Source: Streptomyces sp. NBC_01232
GTDB lineage: Bacteria; Actinomycetota; Actinomycetes; Streptomycetales; Streptomycetaceae
Assembly (NCBI RefSeq): GCF_035989885.1
Contig: NZ_CP108518.1
Location: 6,687,001 to 6,751,000, forward strand
Length of the DNA: 64,000 nt
Reading direction: 5' to 3'
Position 1 is the first letter of the stretch. Every line of letters starts with the position of its first letter. This document shows, piece after piece, positions 15,197-23,438 of the stretch. Made by a program: the position numbers and the translations under genes. The notes under the pieces were generated by a model. It searched no databases and was not told the origin of the DNA. It saw only the letters and a program-made list of their open reading frames with translations.

Positions 15197-15442
15197 GTGA
15201 GCAAGCGGCAGCCCTCATATGACAAGCCGTCATTCGATTCCCGTGCACCGCACGGACAGGCTTGTCGCAAGACAGAACGCCCCGGCAACGGTGGCGCAGT
15301 CACCAACGAACGACTCATGAGGGGCCTTCTTTGGGCTGCTCTGAGCTGCACGAATGCACCGCGCACAACTCCACAGCGTGATCCACCGCAGCAAGACGAC
15401 CGTGACCGCACCGGCCGATGCGAGTGGAGACCAGCCGACTGA
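15197..15442 (+). CDS. Possible small protein under GntR control
   Basis: There are 81 codons from GTG 15197, with GGAGGG five bases upstream. The product is basic and low in hydrophobic residues except MRGLLWAAL near residue 45. Codon bias is weak and it overlaps the next candidate frame, so only one of the two may be real. It occupies the place of the activator gene pra relative to korSA in pSAM2, but I see no sequence reason to call it Pra. Confidence 0.3.
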   Translation: MSKRQPSYDKPSFDSRAPHGQACRKTERPGNGGAVTNERLMRGLLWAALSCTNAPRTTPQRDPPQQDDRDRTGRCEWRPAD

Positions 15443-15689
15443 GAACGGGCCCGCGTCACAACCGGTCCCTACGCCCCGAAGGGGTGGCACGCCATCGGCT
15501 CTAAAGATCCGCACGGCCAGACATTTGGCTGCCACGACCTCCGGGGACTCGGACCGCCTCCGGATCGAGCGGCGCCGTGCGAAGCCCAGTCCGACCCTCA
15601 CCAACGACCACGGTCGTCGACGCCAGACCCTGCACGCCAGGCGTCGGCGGTCGTGGCTGTTCGTGGATTTGAGCAGCAGCTTCAACTAA
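15354..15689 (+). CDS. Possible small basic protein
   Basis: There are 111 codons from ATG 15354 with no clear ribosome site. The product is strongly basic (RLRIERRRAKPSP, HARRRRSWLFVDL). A terminator hairpin begins two bases after the stop, which favours this frame as the end of a real transcript. It overlaps the 15197 frame by 89 bases. No family recognised. Confidence 0.35.
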   Translation: MHRAQLHSVIHRSKTTVTAPADASGDQPTENGPASQPVPTPRRGGTPSALKIRTARHLAATTSGDSDRLRIERRRAKPSPTLTNDHGRRRQTLHARRRRSWLFVDLSSSFN

Positions 15690-15691
15690 GT

Positions 15692-15721
15692 GCGGCCCCG
15701 GTGCTGGAACACCGGGGCCGC
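15692..15721. terminator. Hairpin terminator before the transfer operon
   Basis: A 12-bp perfect stem GCGGCCCCGGTG / CACCGGGGCCGC with a 6-base loop. It separates the GntR-controlled small genes from the operon starting at 15757. Confidence 0.7.
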
Positions 15722-15756
15722 TTCGAGCCGTCCACCTGCTAGGGAGAACACGACTC

Positions 15757-16029
15757 ATGAAACACATCGTCGCACTTCAGAACCTCGTTACCTCATGGCC
15801 CGACGGCCTGGAGCCGACGGACGCGGAGCTGGACGCGATTGAGGTGGAGATGCCGGTCATCTCCGCCGAGGTCGAGTTGCTGGACGCGCTCATCGCGCTC
15901 CTGGACCGTCCGGCGTCGGATTTCGACGCGCGCCGGATCCGCCGGGCCCGCAACCGGGTGCTGGTCGCTCGCCGGGCTCTGGCCAACCAGGCCGCGGCCG
16001 CCGCTGGCACGGCGGGCGGTGCGGCATGA
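15757..16029 (+). CDS. DUF6284-family small protein of AICEs
   Basis: The protein has 90 residues with GGGAGA just upstream of ATG 15757. The core EPTDAELDAIEVEMPVI and the helical RRIRRARNRVLVARRALA match what I recall of DUF6284, a short family found almost only in Streptomyces integrative elements, usually first in the transfer operon. Its biochemical role is unknown. It overlaps the next gene by 4 bases (ATGA), so the following genes are translationally coupled. Confidence 0.75.
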   Translation: MKHIVALQNLVTSWPDGLEPTDAELDAIEVEMPVISAEVELLDALIALLDRPASDFDARRIRRARNRVLVARRALANQAAAAAGTAGGAA

Positions 16030-16370
16030 GCACTCCGATCCCGCTATCGGCCATGGCCGCGCCGCTGATGGCGCTGCGCATTTTTGAGGACCGGTACCGG
16101 CACTTGCCGGCGCCGTGCGTGTCGATCTCCACGATCGAGCCCAGCCTGCTGCGGCTGGCCTTCCACGACGACGTCGACGGGTTCGAGTCGTGGTGCCAGG
16201 CGCTGGGGATCTCGCTGGCGAAAGTGCAGCACAGTGTTCAGGGCGAGGGCGGCCGTACCCGCGTCATGAAGGCCGAGACCAACTACTCCGGCGGGCCCGT
16301 GCGGCTGGTCTGCTTCGCCACGATCCCCGCTCCGGAGGGCGAGCGTTCACGGGCGGAGGTCGCCTCGTGA
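16026..16370 (+). CDS. Hypothetical AICE protein
   Basis: The protein has 114 residues and overlaps both neighbours by 4 bases. It has a PAPCVSISTIEPSLLRLAF strand-rich centre and an acidic helix HDDVDGFESWCQALGI. Proteins of this size occupy the same position in many Streptomyces AICEs, between a DUF6284 gene and a membrane protein gene. No domain with known function is visible. Coding is supported by tight stop-start coupling and GC3 bias. Confidence 0.65.
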   Translation: MSTPIPLSAMAAPLMALRIFEDRYRHLPAPCVSISTIEPSLLRLAFHDDVDGFESWCQALGISLAKVQHSVQGEGGRTRVMKAETNYSGGPVRLVCFATIPAPEGERSRAEVAS

Positions 16371-17449
16371 ACGGCAGCGGCGTGAAGGCTGGGCGCCCGC
16401 TGACGGGAGCCCAGAAGTTCGTCCTCGGGCTCGCGTTCGCCCCGATGCTCGCCACGGGCGCGGCCGGCGGCTACGGGACCTACTCCAACATCAAGGGCGC
16501 CTACAACTCCGGCACCGCGCTCGGCGCGGTCGCGGCCGGTGAAGGCGCCACCGCGGTCCTGGCCCTGGTGCTGCTGGGGCTGACCATGCTGGGGCAGTCC
16601 TCCCCGCCCGTTGTCCGCGCCGGGCTGTGGGCCCTGCCGGCCGCCGCGTCGGCCATGTCAGCCGTTGCCGCGCCGGACGGGCCGCGCACGGTCATCTACG
16701 CGATCACCCCGCTCGGCATGTCTGTCTCGGCCGAGGGTATGGCGTTCCTGGCCCGCCGGATCGTGGTCCACGTCGACGGCCGTGACGCCGAGGCCGAAGC
16801 CCGGGCGGCGGCCGTTGTCCAGGCTCTGGCCTACCACCGCGCCCGGGCTGCGAACCATCCCGACGAGAAGGTCCGCGAGCGTTCGGACCGGGCGTCGTGG
16901 CGCCTGGCCCGCAGGGTCGGCACCGCGGACACCACGCTTGGGGCGCGGCTGCTGGAGGTCCAGCGGGAGCGGATCACCACCGGCGCGGACGTCGCTCTCG
17001 GCGACATGTTCGCCATCACCGTCACACCCTCGACCGCGCCCGTCACGGGAGGGCGTGACGCCGTCACGGCGGCCGCGACTCCCGCCCTTCCCCCAGTGCC
17101 CGAACCGGGGCAAGGGGAGGGGCCCATCGGGGGCGGGCGTGACGGGGGAGACACGCAGGTCAACGACCCGCTGACCGGACCGGAGGGGGATGGCGTCACG
17201 CCTGCCGTCACGCCCGTGACGCTAGACCAGCTCGCGGCCATCGCAGGGGTCCCCACCCCGCTGATCGGGGAACCCCTCCTCGACGAACAGATCGTGGTCG
17301 TCCTCAGGTACCTGCGCTACTCCGCCGACCCGCCCCTGTCCTACCGGCAGACCGCTGCCGCCTTCCGCGAGTCCGGATTCACCGGAGGCGAAGCCAGGAT
17401 TCGGGGCGCCTGGGCCACCCTCATGGCTCAGGAAGAGAGCCCCCGGTGA
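16367..17449 (+). CDS. Four-helix membrane protein, probable plasmid-spread (Spd-like) factor
   Basis: The protein has 360 residues from GTG 16367, which overlaps the previous stop. Residues 15-125 contain four hydrophobic helices (FVLGLAFAPMLATGAAGGYG, AVLALVLLGLTML, AGLWALPAAASAM, VIYAITPLGMSVSAEG). A helical cytoplasmic region follows, then a Pro/Gly-rich linker and a C-terminal segment LSYRQTAAAFRESGFTGGEARIRGAW that looks like a small DNA-binding helix-turn-helix. Spread proteins move transferred elements between compartments of the recipient mycelium. The membrane-plus-DNA-binding layout fits, but assignment rests on context. Confidence 0.65.
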   Translation: MNGSGVKAGRPLTGAQKFVLGLAFAPMLATGAAGGYGTYSNIKGAYNSGTALGAVAAGEGATAVLALVLLGLTMLGQSSPPVVRAGLWALPAAASAMSAVAAPDGPRTVIYAITPLGMSVSAEGMAFLARRIVVHVDGRDAEAEARAAAVVQALAYHRARAANHPDEKVRERSDRASWRLARRVGTADTTLGARLLEVQRERITTGADVALGDMFAITVTPSTAPVTGGRDAVTAAATPALPPVPEPGQGEGPIGGGRDGGDTQVNDPLTGPEGDGVTPAVTPVTLDQLAAIAGVPTPLIGEPLLDEQIVVVLRYLRYSADPPLSYRQTAAAFRESGFTGGEARIRGAWATLMAQEESPR

Positions 17450-17784
17450 CCACCCTCCCCAGTTACTCCTGGCGCCTCGCCCCCGACGGCCTGGCCACCC
17501 GCCGGCAGCTCCGCGCCGCCGGTCTTCGTCCCGGTGGTCAAGAGGTCGTCGCGCAGGTGGAGCGGCCCCGCCGCCGGCGGGGCCCGCTGGTCGCCTTCCT
17601 CTACCGGATTGAGCTCGCTCGCCCGGTCCGCCCGATGACCCCGGCCAAAGCAGCCGCTCTGGCCAAGGCGAACACCGCCCGGCGCACCTGCCCGACCTGC
17701 CGACGCGATGCCGGATACGTCATCCCGACCTTGCTTGGCATGTGCGTGGCCTGCCACGACTTCCCTGAACAGCGCGCCGCCTGA
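17446..17784 (+). CDS. RRQRL-motif zinc-binding protein
   Basis: The protein has 112 residues from GTG 17446. The TRRQLRAAGLRPGGQ segment corresponds to the RRQRL motif that names this family. The C-terminal CPTCRRDAGY...CVACHDFPE gives two CxxC pairs for zinc. The family occurs in transfer operons of Streptomyces integrative elements; its molecular role is not known. It overlaps the preceding membrane-protein gene by 4 bases. Confidence 0.75.
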   Translation: MTTLPSYSWRLAPDGLATRRQLRAAGLRPGGQEVVAQVERPRRRRGPLVAFLYRIELARPVRPMTPAKAAALAKANTARRTCPTCRRDAGYVIPTLLGMCVACHDFPEQRAA

Positions 17785-17813
17785 ACCTCCCTACTGCCTG
17801 AAGGAGTTCTGCT

Positions 17814-18335
17814 GTGTCTCGCCGTACCCGCACACACACCGCGAAGGGCGCCGCGCCCACCGTGCACATTCCCCGGCAGCGTGGGCGGCGTGAGCCGGTC
17901 ATCCTCGTCGTCACGTCCGAGCCGCCCCCGACCCTGACCATGCGTGCCGTGCTGGCTGTGGGCCGGTGGGGGTGGAAGCACCGCCGCGCCTGGGTGCCCA
18001 CCGGCATCTCCACCGCTCTGCTCCCCGTGACCGGGATCGTTCACCTGATCGAACCCCGCACAGCATGGGCCTTCGCCGCCCTCGCACTGGCCCCGGCCGG
18101 CATGTGGGTGTGGGGCATGCTGCGCCGCCGCCCAGCCTCCCGGCAGGCCGCGCTCTGGCGAGCCCTCCTCGTCGGCTTGGCGACGGCGTGCGCGGCCTGG
18201 ATGGCGCTCGCTGCCGGGTTCGGCCCGCACCGCCCGCTCCTGTTTCTGTTGTGGGCCGTTCTGACGCTGGCCGCGCAGGTCGGCTGGCTCGTCGCCCGTC
18301 ACCTGACCTTCGTGAGTGAGAAGGAGAGCTCCTGA
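17814..18335 (+). CDS. Small membrane protein of the transfer operon (Spd-like)
   Basis: The protein has 173 residues from GTG 17814 with AAGGAG upstream. A basic N-terminal 45 residues is followed by four hydrophobic helices (WVPTGISTALLPVTGIVHLI, WAFAALALAPAGMWVWG, LLVGLATACAAWMALAAGF, LLFLLWAVLTLAAQVGWLVA). Such small integral proteins adjoin traB in pIJ101, pSVH1 and pSAM2 and interact with the translocase during spread. Position one gene before traB supports this. No enzymatic motif. It overlaps the next ATG by one base. Confidence 0.65.
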   Translation: MSRRTRTHTAKGAAPTVHIPRQRGRREPVILVVTSEPPPTLTMRAVLAVGRWGWKHRRAWVPTGISTALLPVTGIVHLIEPRTAWAFAALALAPAGMWVWGMLRRRPASRQAALWRALLVGLATACAAWMALAAGFGPHRPLLFLLWAVLTLAAQVGWLVARHLTFVSEKESS

Positions 18336-18937
18336 TGGCGAACACCACCTCGGGCATGACCGGCGGTACCGGCGGCGCCGGATGGAAGACCACCGGCCGC
18401 CCGCAGCAGGCCCGTACGCAGCGTCCGAGGTCCGCGCCGCGGGCTGGCGCGAACGGCTCCCAGACCAAGGTCAACAACAAGACGTTCTCGCCCGGCTTCA
18501 CCCTGAACATCGACGCGGGCGGCCGTGGCAACAACGGCGGCCGCCACGCCGCCCCCGCCGGCGGCGGTCAGGGCGGGGGCCAGGCGCAGTCGCTGTTGCC
18601 GGCGCCGGAGTTCAGCTCACCCGCGCAGGTCCGCCAGTACTGCAACGCCGTCCGCGCCGCCGGGGTGGCTCTGTCGATCGAGGTCGCGATGGGCGCGGAG
18701 ATCCTCAAAGCCACGTTGGTACAGGTGCCCGACCCCGACGGCCGTATCGGCGGCTCCCGCTTCCGGGCGGCGAAGGTCGCCCGGAAGATGCAGCGCGCAG
18801 CCGACGCGCTCCGGGATGCGGCGAAGAACGCTGCCGCGACCTACGCCCTGTTTCAGCAGGAGTACGAGGAAGAGATCAACCGCGTCCGCCACCGCGCCCG
18901 CCCGTCGCAGCCGCGCATGGACTGGGGCCAGCTCTAG
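18335..18937 (+). CDS. Plasmid-transfer accessory protein
   Basis: The protein has 200 residues. The first 85 are Gly/Gln/Arg-rich and probably disordered (TGGTGGAGWKTTGRPQQ, GGGQGGGQAQ). Residues 90-185 form a helical domain (SPAQVRQYCNAVRAAGVALSIEVAMG, ARKMQRAADALRDAAKNAAATYALF). Proteins of this layout sit directly before the translocase gene in many Streptomyces AICEs; I know no demonstrated activity. AGGGAGAG after its stop serves the translocase gene 12 bases on. Confidence 0.65.
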   Translation: MANTTSGMTGGTGGAGWKTTGRPQQARTQRPRSAPRAGANGSQTKVNNKTFSPGFTLNIDAGGRGNNGGRHAAPAGGGQGGGQAQSLLPAPEFSSPAQVRQYCNAVRAAGVALSIEVAMGAEILKATLVQVPDPDGRIGGSRFRAAKVARKMQRAADALRDAAKNAAATYALFQQEYEEEINRVRHRARPSQPRMDWGQL

Positions 18938-18949
18938 AAGGGAGAGAAA

Positions 18950-20995
18950 GTGATGGCAACCGCCGACCGCACCACTGTTGAGCAGCAGTACGAAGACCAG
19001 CTCCGCGGCGCCTCCGACAGTGCCGGCATCACCGGCTACATCCTCCACCGGGCCAAGCCCCACCTCCCGCCCTGGCTGTGCGTCGGCGGCATCGGCCTCG
19101 CCTCCCTCGGCAGCCTCCTGTGGGAGGGCAGCGCCGCAGCCGGCGTCGGCCTCACCCTCGCCTCCGTCGCCCTGACCGGGGTCACCTGGTGGGCGGGCAA
19201 GGCGACTGGGCAGCAGCGCCGGCTGCACTCCGCCATCACCGTCGCCGCCGGGTCGGCGTGGCTGACGGGGGCCTGCCTGGCCGGGCCCCTGACCGGGCCG
19301 CTTCCCGACCTGTACCTGATGGGCGGTCCCGCGCTCGCGCTGTCGTGGAACATCCGGATGGTGCTGCGCCGCAACGTCGACGGCACCACGGTCGGTGGCA
19401 CGGACAAGGGGCTGCTGGAGAAGGTCGGGCTGGCGCGGGCGCAGATCGGGGCCACGTCGGTGGAGCCGAACCGGGTCACCGCGAAGATGGCGCTGGAAGC
19501 CGGGGAGCAGACCAACGAGGACGTTGCGAGGGTCCTGCCCCGGATCGCGTCCGCGCTCGACCTGCCGAAGTCCGCCGTCCGGTACATGCCCGACCCCGAC
19601 TCCGCCCGCCGCGGTGACCTGGTCATCGTCCCCGAGGACATGCTCGCCCAGGTCGCGGAATGGGAGGGCCCGTCCAACCTCGGCGGGAGCATCGCGGAGC
19701 CGCTGGTCATCGGCCGCTACGACGACGGCTCACCCCTCGTGATCTGGCTGCCGGGTGATCCGGAGATCAAGCGGAACAGCACGCACGTGCTGATCGCGGG
19801 CGGGACCGGATCCGGGAAGGGCGAGACCGCCCTGAACCTGATGACGGAGATCCTCTCCCGCCGCGATGTGCTGCTGTGGGTGTCGGATCCGAAGATGTTC
19901 CAGGACTTCCGCCCGCTCCTGCCCGGCATGGACTGGTCGGCCGAGGGCGGACCGGACACCGAAGTCATGGTCGAGGCCATCAAGGTCGTCATCCCCGCCC
20001 GTACACGCTGGCTCGGCGCCCACGGCTACCGCCAGTGGATCCCCGCAGCCGCACTACGGCAGAACGATCCCGCCCAAACCTGCCAGCCCGGCCGGGCCTG
20101 CGGGTGCGAGGGAATGCCGTTCCTCGTCACGTGGATGGAGGAGGCCGCCAACACCCTCCGGCTCATGGGCGACGACGCCTTCACCGGAATCGCACAGGAA
20201 GCCCGCTCCGCCGGCGTCTCCCTCATCGTCTCTCTCCAGCGCCCCTCGTACGACCAGATGTCCACCTCCACCCGTGCCTCCCTGCCGTCCGTGATCGCCC
20301 TCGGCTGCGACCCCCGCGACGAAGGGTTCTCCCTCCCCGACACCGTCATCGACGCCGGCGCCCACCCCGGCGCGTGGGGCAACCGCCGGCCCGGCTACTG
20401 CTACGTCGTCTCCCCGGGAATCCCCGAGGACCGCTACCCGTCCCCGGGCCGCACCTTCGCCCTCCCGCACACCGCCACCCCGACCATGGAAGCCCTCGCC
20501 GGATGGGCGCAGCACAACGGCGCCACCGCCGACCCCATCACCGCCGGCGCCGCCAAGGCCGTGGCCGGGCAGAACTACACCGGCCGCCCCGCCCTCGGCA
20601 CCGCGCCCGTGCTCCGCCTGGTCACCGACGAGGGAGACGCCGGCATGGAAGCGGAATCTCACGGACTCCTCGTCGACCCGGAGGACGCCGGCATCGACCC
20701 GGAAGCCGACCTGCCCGGCGACGAGGACGGGGACGACGTTCCGCTGTGGGAGTCCCCGGGTTACAAGCCGTCTCCGGAGGAGGCTCGGGAGCTGTTCGCG
20801 GACGCGCTGGAAGAGTTCGAGACGGCCGGTCAGATGGTCGTCGGGCCGAAGGACTTCATCGACTGGTGCGACCGCCACAACCTCTCCCGCCCCTGGGTAT
20901 CCGCCCGCCTGAAAGACGCAGCGCTGGACGGCCGACTGGAGCCGACTTCGGTCACCGGCAGGTGGCGGATCATCCCCCAGCTCGTCGAGGCCTGA
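18950..20995 (+). CDS. traB: TraB/TraSA-type FtsK-SpoIIIE DNA translocase
   Basis: The protein has 681 residues from GTG 18950 (ATG 18953 possible) after AGGGAGAG. Two to four membrane helices lie within residues 40-130. The motor domain has Walker A (GGTGSGKGET, about residues 284-293), DPKMFQDF after the first strand and a Walker B-like LVTWMEEAAN. The C-terminal 60 residues (FIDWCDRHNLSRPWVSARLKDAALDGRL) look like a winged helix, which in TraB proteins reads short clt repeats. Such translocases move double-stranded plasmid DNA between mycelia without a relaxase. A TGACAC repeat array lies directly downstream. This is the key conjugation gene. Confidence 0.92.
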   Translation: MMATADRTTVEQQYEDQLRGASDSAGITGYILHRAKPHLPPWLCVGGIGLASLGSLLWEGSAAAGVGLTLASVALTGVTWWAGKATGQQRRLHSAITVAAGSAWLTGACLAGPLTGPLPDLYLMGGPALALSWNIRMVLRRNVDGTTVGGTDKGLLEKVGLARAQIGATSVEPNRVTAKMALEAGEQTNEDVARVLPRIASALDLPKSAVRYMPDPDSARRGDLVIVPEDMLAQVAEWEGPSNLGGSIAEPLVIGRYDDGSPLVIWLPGDPEIKRNSTHVLIAGGTGSGKGETALNLMTEILSRRDVLLWVSDPKMFQDFRPLLPGMDWSAEGGPDTEVMVEAIKVVIPARTRWLGAHGYRQWIPAAALRQNDPAQTCQPGRACGCEGMPFLVTWMEEAANTLRLMGDDAFTGIAQEARSAGVSLIVSLQRPSYDQMSTSTRASLPSVIALGCDPRDEGFSLPDTVIDAGAHPGAWGNRRPGYCYVVSPGIPEDRYPSPGRTFALPHTATPTMEALAGWAQHNGATADPITAGAAKAVAGQNYTGRPALGTAPVLRLVTDEGDAGMEAESHGLLVDPEDAGIDPEADLPGDEDGDDVPLWESPGYKPSPEEARELFADALEEFETAGQMVVGPKDFIDWCDRHNLSRPWVSARLKDAALDGRLEPTSVTGRWRIIPQLVEA

Positions 20996-20998
20996 CGC

Positions 20999-21112
20999 CT
21001 GACACTCCCTGACACCATCAGGGACCCGTGACACCCAAACCCCTAGGCAAACCCGCTGTCAGACCCCGTGACACCCGCCGTCTGACACCCCCTGACACTC
21101 CTGCCTGACACC
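20999..21112. repeat. TGACAC repeat array, candidate clt / TraB recognition locus
   Basis: Seven same-strand copies of TGACAC start at 21000, 21010, 21029, 21069, 21083, 21093 and 21106, most as CTGACACC or GTGACACC. A degenerate CTGACGC precedes them. Spacing is often 10-14 bases, near one or two helix turns. The array lies immediately 3' of the translocase gene, where clt loci of Streptomyces plasmids are found. Confidence 0.6.
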
Positions 21113-21176
21113 TCACCCATCGGGCCCGCGCCACCCACCCTGGCGCGGGCCCGACCCATACCCGGGAGGCATCCCC

Positions 21177-21656
21177 ATGCCGCACAAGCCCGCCATCCAC
21201 CACCCCGAACCGATCACTTGGTACCCCGCCCCGACCGACCACCCGACACACCCCGTGCCCGTGCTCGAGGAACAGGCGGGGATCCAGCTGGTGACCCTGC
21301 CGAACGGCACCCGCACCCTCGCCTACACCCACCCCACCCCGATCGAACCGGCCCCCGCCCCGGCTCCCGCGGCGGGTATTCCGGCATGGGCCAAGACGAC
21401 CGCGCTCCTCGCCCCGACCCTCGGCGGAGGCATCGGAGCAGCCGGAATCGGAATCTCCTACGCCGCCCCGGGACTGATCGCCCTGACCGAAGCCCTCTGG
21501 GCACTCGCCGCTCTCATCGCGGTCGGCGCTCTCGCCCCGCTCCTCCTCAAGGCCACCCGCGGGACCGGACGAGGCACAGCGCCGGTCCAGCACATCACCC
21601 AGCACATCAGCGCGTCCGGACTGTTCGGCCGCGCCAACGGCACCCTCAACCGCTGA
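21177..21656 (+). CDS. SpdD-like mobile-element membrane protein
   Basis: The protein has 159 residues with GGGAGG nine bases before ATG 21177. A His/Pro-rich N-terminal 60 residues is followed by two hydrophobic helices (TALLAPTLGGGIGAAGIGI; LIALTEALWALAALIAVGALAPLLL). The C-terminal tail VQHITQHISASGLFGRANGTLN is a signature I associate with small element-transfer proteins next to traB. Function within spreading is inferred from family position. It is the last gene of the rightward transfer operon; the next gene is on the opposite strand, 36 bases away. Confidence 0.6.
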   Translation: MPHKPAIHHPEPITWYPAPTDHPTHPVPVLEEQAGIQLVTLPNGTRTLAYTHPTPIEPAPAPAPAAGIPAWAKTTALLAPTLGGGIGAAGIGISYAAPGLIALTEALWALAALIAVGALAPLLLKATRGTGRGTAPVQHITQHISASGLFGRANGTLNR

Positions 21657-21692
21657 AGGAGAATCGCGCCGCTGCGCATCCGCCACGGGGTT

Positions 21693-22646
21693 CTATTCGG
21701 CAGGGTGGTGGCTGCGCCAATGGGCGGCGAGCCACACTTCGTGCTCGGGCCGCAGCCTCGCCGCCGGGATCCTGCCGTGAAGCTCGGCATAGAGCGGGTA
21801 CGCGAGGAGGTCGTCGTCGACCTCGATGCGGCCGGTGCCGGGGTTGACGGCGATCTGTCCGCGGTCGAAGAGGCTGTGGATGTCGCTGCGCAGGAGCAGA
21901 CCGCCCCAGTCGTGGTGCTGGCTCTCGTCGGCGTAGCTGTAGAGGTGGGCTGCCTGCAGGGCGGCCGCGGGTGCCGGTCCGGTGAACGCGCACACCTGGC
22001 CGTGGTCCTTCAGCAGCTGCTTGCGGAACGCGGGCTGCCCCTGCCGGGTCCGGACGTTCGCCATCCGGTGCCCGCCCTGTATCGGCCTGCGCGCCGTGTC
22101 CTGGCCGGGCTGCTCGTCGTCGATGTCGAGGTCTTCGAAGTCGACTCCCTCGGTGGCCAGGAGCGCATCGCGCAGCTTCTCCCACCGTGCCGGGCGCATG
22201 CTCAGCTGCGAGCGGGGCGAGTCGCACAGGGCCCGCAGCTCCGGGCCGGTCAGCAGGCCACGGCCGTCCATCCACGTTTCCCCGTGCCGAGACCGGTAGG
22301 TGATGACCGTCCTGGTCTTGCTGCCCGGTTCCTCGAACTGTGCACCGCACTTGTTGCACAGGCAGGTCGGCTTCAGCCGCTTGCGCCGCTTGAAGTCGGC
22401 CTTCTTGCACTGCGGACAGAAGTAGAGCGTCTTCACCTCGCTCCCGGTCTCGATGTGAGAGATCACGCCGAGGCCGAGCAGCTGCTTCTTGTCCCACAGG
22501 GCGATCACGTCGCCCACCTTCAGGTTCGCGTGGTTGGGGACGGTGTCGTCCCAGCTGTAGTGCTGCGACGGGTCGTCGTCATACCCGTCGTTCCCCCCGT
22601 GCTGCCGCTCATCACCAACAGCCAGCACCAGCCACGCAGTCGTCAA
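21693..22646 (-). CDS. HNH restriction-type endonuclease with PUA/EVE-like N-terminus
   Basis: This is a leftward gene of 317 codons from a TTG at 22646 (start uncertain). Residues 1-65 resemble a PUA/EVE-like beta domain (AWLVLAVGDERQHGG, LKVGDVIALWDKKQLLGLGVI), a fold that reads modified bases. CPQC...CNKC at residues 77-102 is a zinc ribbon. The C-terminal HNH_2-type nuclease has CAFTG, QAAHLYSYADE and LLRSDIHSLFDRG. Together this resembles modification-dependent type IV nucleases. It is divergent from two cytosine methyltransferase genes across a 102-base control region and interrupts the rightward order, suggesting later insertion. Confidence 0.78.
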   Translation of the reverse strand: MTTAWLVLAVGDERQHGGNDGYDDDPSQHYSWDDTVPNHANLKVGDVIALWDKKQLLGLGVISHIETGSEVKTLYFCPQCKKADFKRRKRLKPTCLCNKCGAQFEEPGSKTRTVITYRSRHGETWMDGRGLLTGPELRALCDSPRSQLSMRPARWEKLRDALLATEGVDFEDLDIDDEQPGQDTARRPIQGGHRMANVRTRQGQPAFRKQLLKDHGQVCAFTGPAPAAALQAAHLYSYADESQHHDWGGLLLRSDIHSLFDRGQIAVNPGTGRIEVDDDLLAYPLYAELHGRIPAARLRPEHEVWLAAHWRSHHPAE

Positions 22647-22663
22647 AGCCCGCCCCTTCGATC

Positions 22664-22712
22664 CGCCAAAGACCGGGGCAGCCGCTCTCTCGCCAAAGAC
22701 CGCGGCTGCCCC
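22664..22712. promoter_or_regulatory. Repeat/hairpin control region between HNH and methyltransferase genes
   Basis: A direct repeat CGCCAAAGACCG occurs at 22664-22675 and 22691-22702. It is interleaved with an 11-bp hairpin GGGGCAGCCGC / GCGGCTGCCCC (22675-22685, 22702-22712). It sits in the divergent gap, a natural place for a C-protein or methylation-sensitive switch. Confidence 0.45.
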
Positions 22713-22748
22713 TCACCCAGCTCAGACCAGAGAACTGGAGAGACCAGC

Positions 22749-23438
22749 ATGACCCACCGCACTGACAACCCGCGAGGTTCCGGGCACCGGCCGCTGTTAC
22801 TGGACGCGTTCTGCTGCCAGGGCGGCGCCGGCATGGGCTACCACCGGGCCGGATTCGACGTCACCGGCGTCGACATCGCAGCCCAGCCCCGCTACCCGCT
22901 CGGCTTCCACCAGGGCGAGGCGCTCGACTTCATCCGCGCGTTCGGGGAGGGCTTCGACTTCATCCACGCCTCCCCGCCCTGCCAGCGCTACAGCCGGGCC
23001 CAGAAGATCCAGGGCCGTACCCACCCCGACCTCATCGCCCCTCTGCGGGAAGCCCTTGAGGCCACCGGCCGGCCGTGGGTGATCGAAAACGTCGAGGAAG
23101 CCGCCCCCGAGCTACGGGATCCGCTCACCTTGTGTGCGGGCGCGTTCGGGATGCGGACCTACCGCCACCGCCTCTTCGAGACCGGCGGCGGCTTCACCTT
23201 CACCCCGCCCGCCCACCAGGCACACACCGCCCCGCTCGCCAAGATGGGGCGCCCGCGCCGGGCCGGGGAGTTCGCCCACTACGTCGGCAACTTCCCCGGC
23301 GTCGCCGAAGCCCGCGCCGACATGAGGGTCCCCTGGATGAGCCGTGACGGGATCCGCGAATGTGTCCCCCCGGCCTACACCGAGCACATCGGCCGCGCCG
23401 CCCGCGCCTTCCTCAACACGCAGGCGGTATCAGCATGA
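22749..23438 (+). CDS. Small C5-cytosine DNA methyltransferase 1
   Basis: The protein has 229 residues from ATG 22749 with GGAGAG upstream. Motif I is LLLDAFCCQGGAGMGYHRAGF; motif IV is HASPPCQRYS with catalytic C78; motif VI is WVIENVEEA. This length is well below the usual 320-400, leaving little room for a target-recognition domain, so the sequence recognised may be very short or set elsewhere. Leu17 is a TTA codon (22797-22799), so expression should wait for the bldA tRNA. It overlaps its paralogue by 4 bases (ATGA). In AICEs such enzymes may protect transferred DNA from host restriction. Confidence 0.85.
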   Translation: MTHRTDNPRGSGHRPLLLDAFCCQGGAGMGYHRAGFDVTGVDIAAQPRYPLGFHQGEALDFIRAFGEGFDFIHASPPCQRYSRAQKIQGRTHPDLIAPLREALEATGRPWVIENVEEAAPELRDPLTLCAGAFGMRTYRHRLFETGGGFTFTPPAHQAHTAPLAKMGRPRRAGEFAHYVGNFPGVAEARADMRVPWMSRDGIRECVPPAYTEHIGRAARAFLNTQAVSA

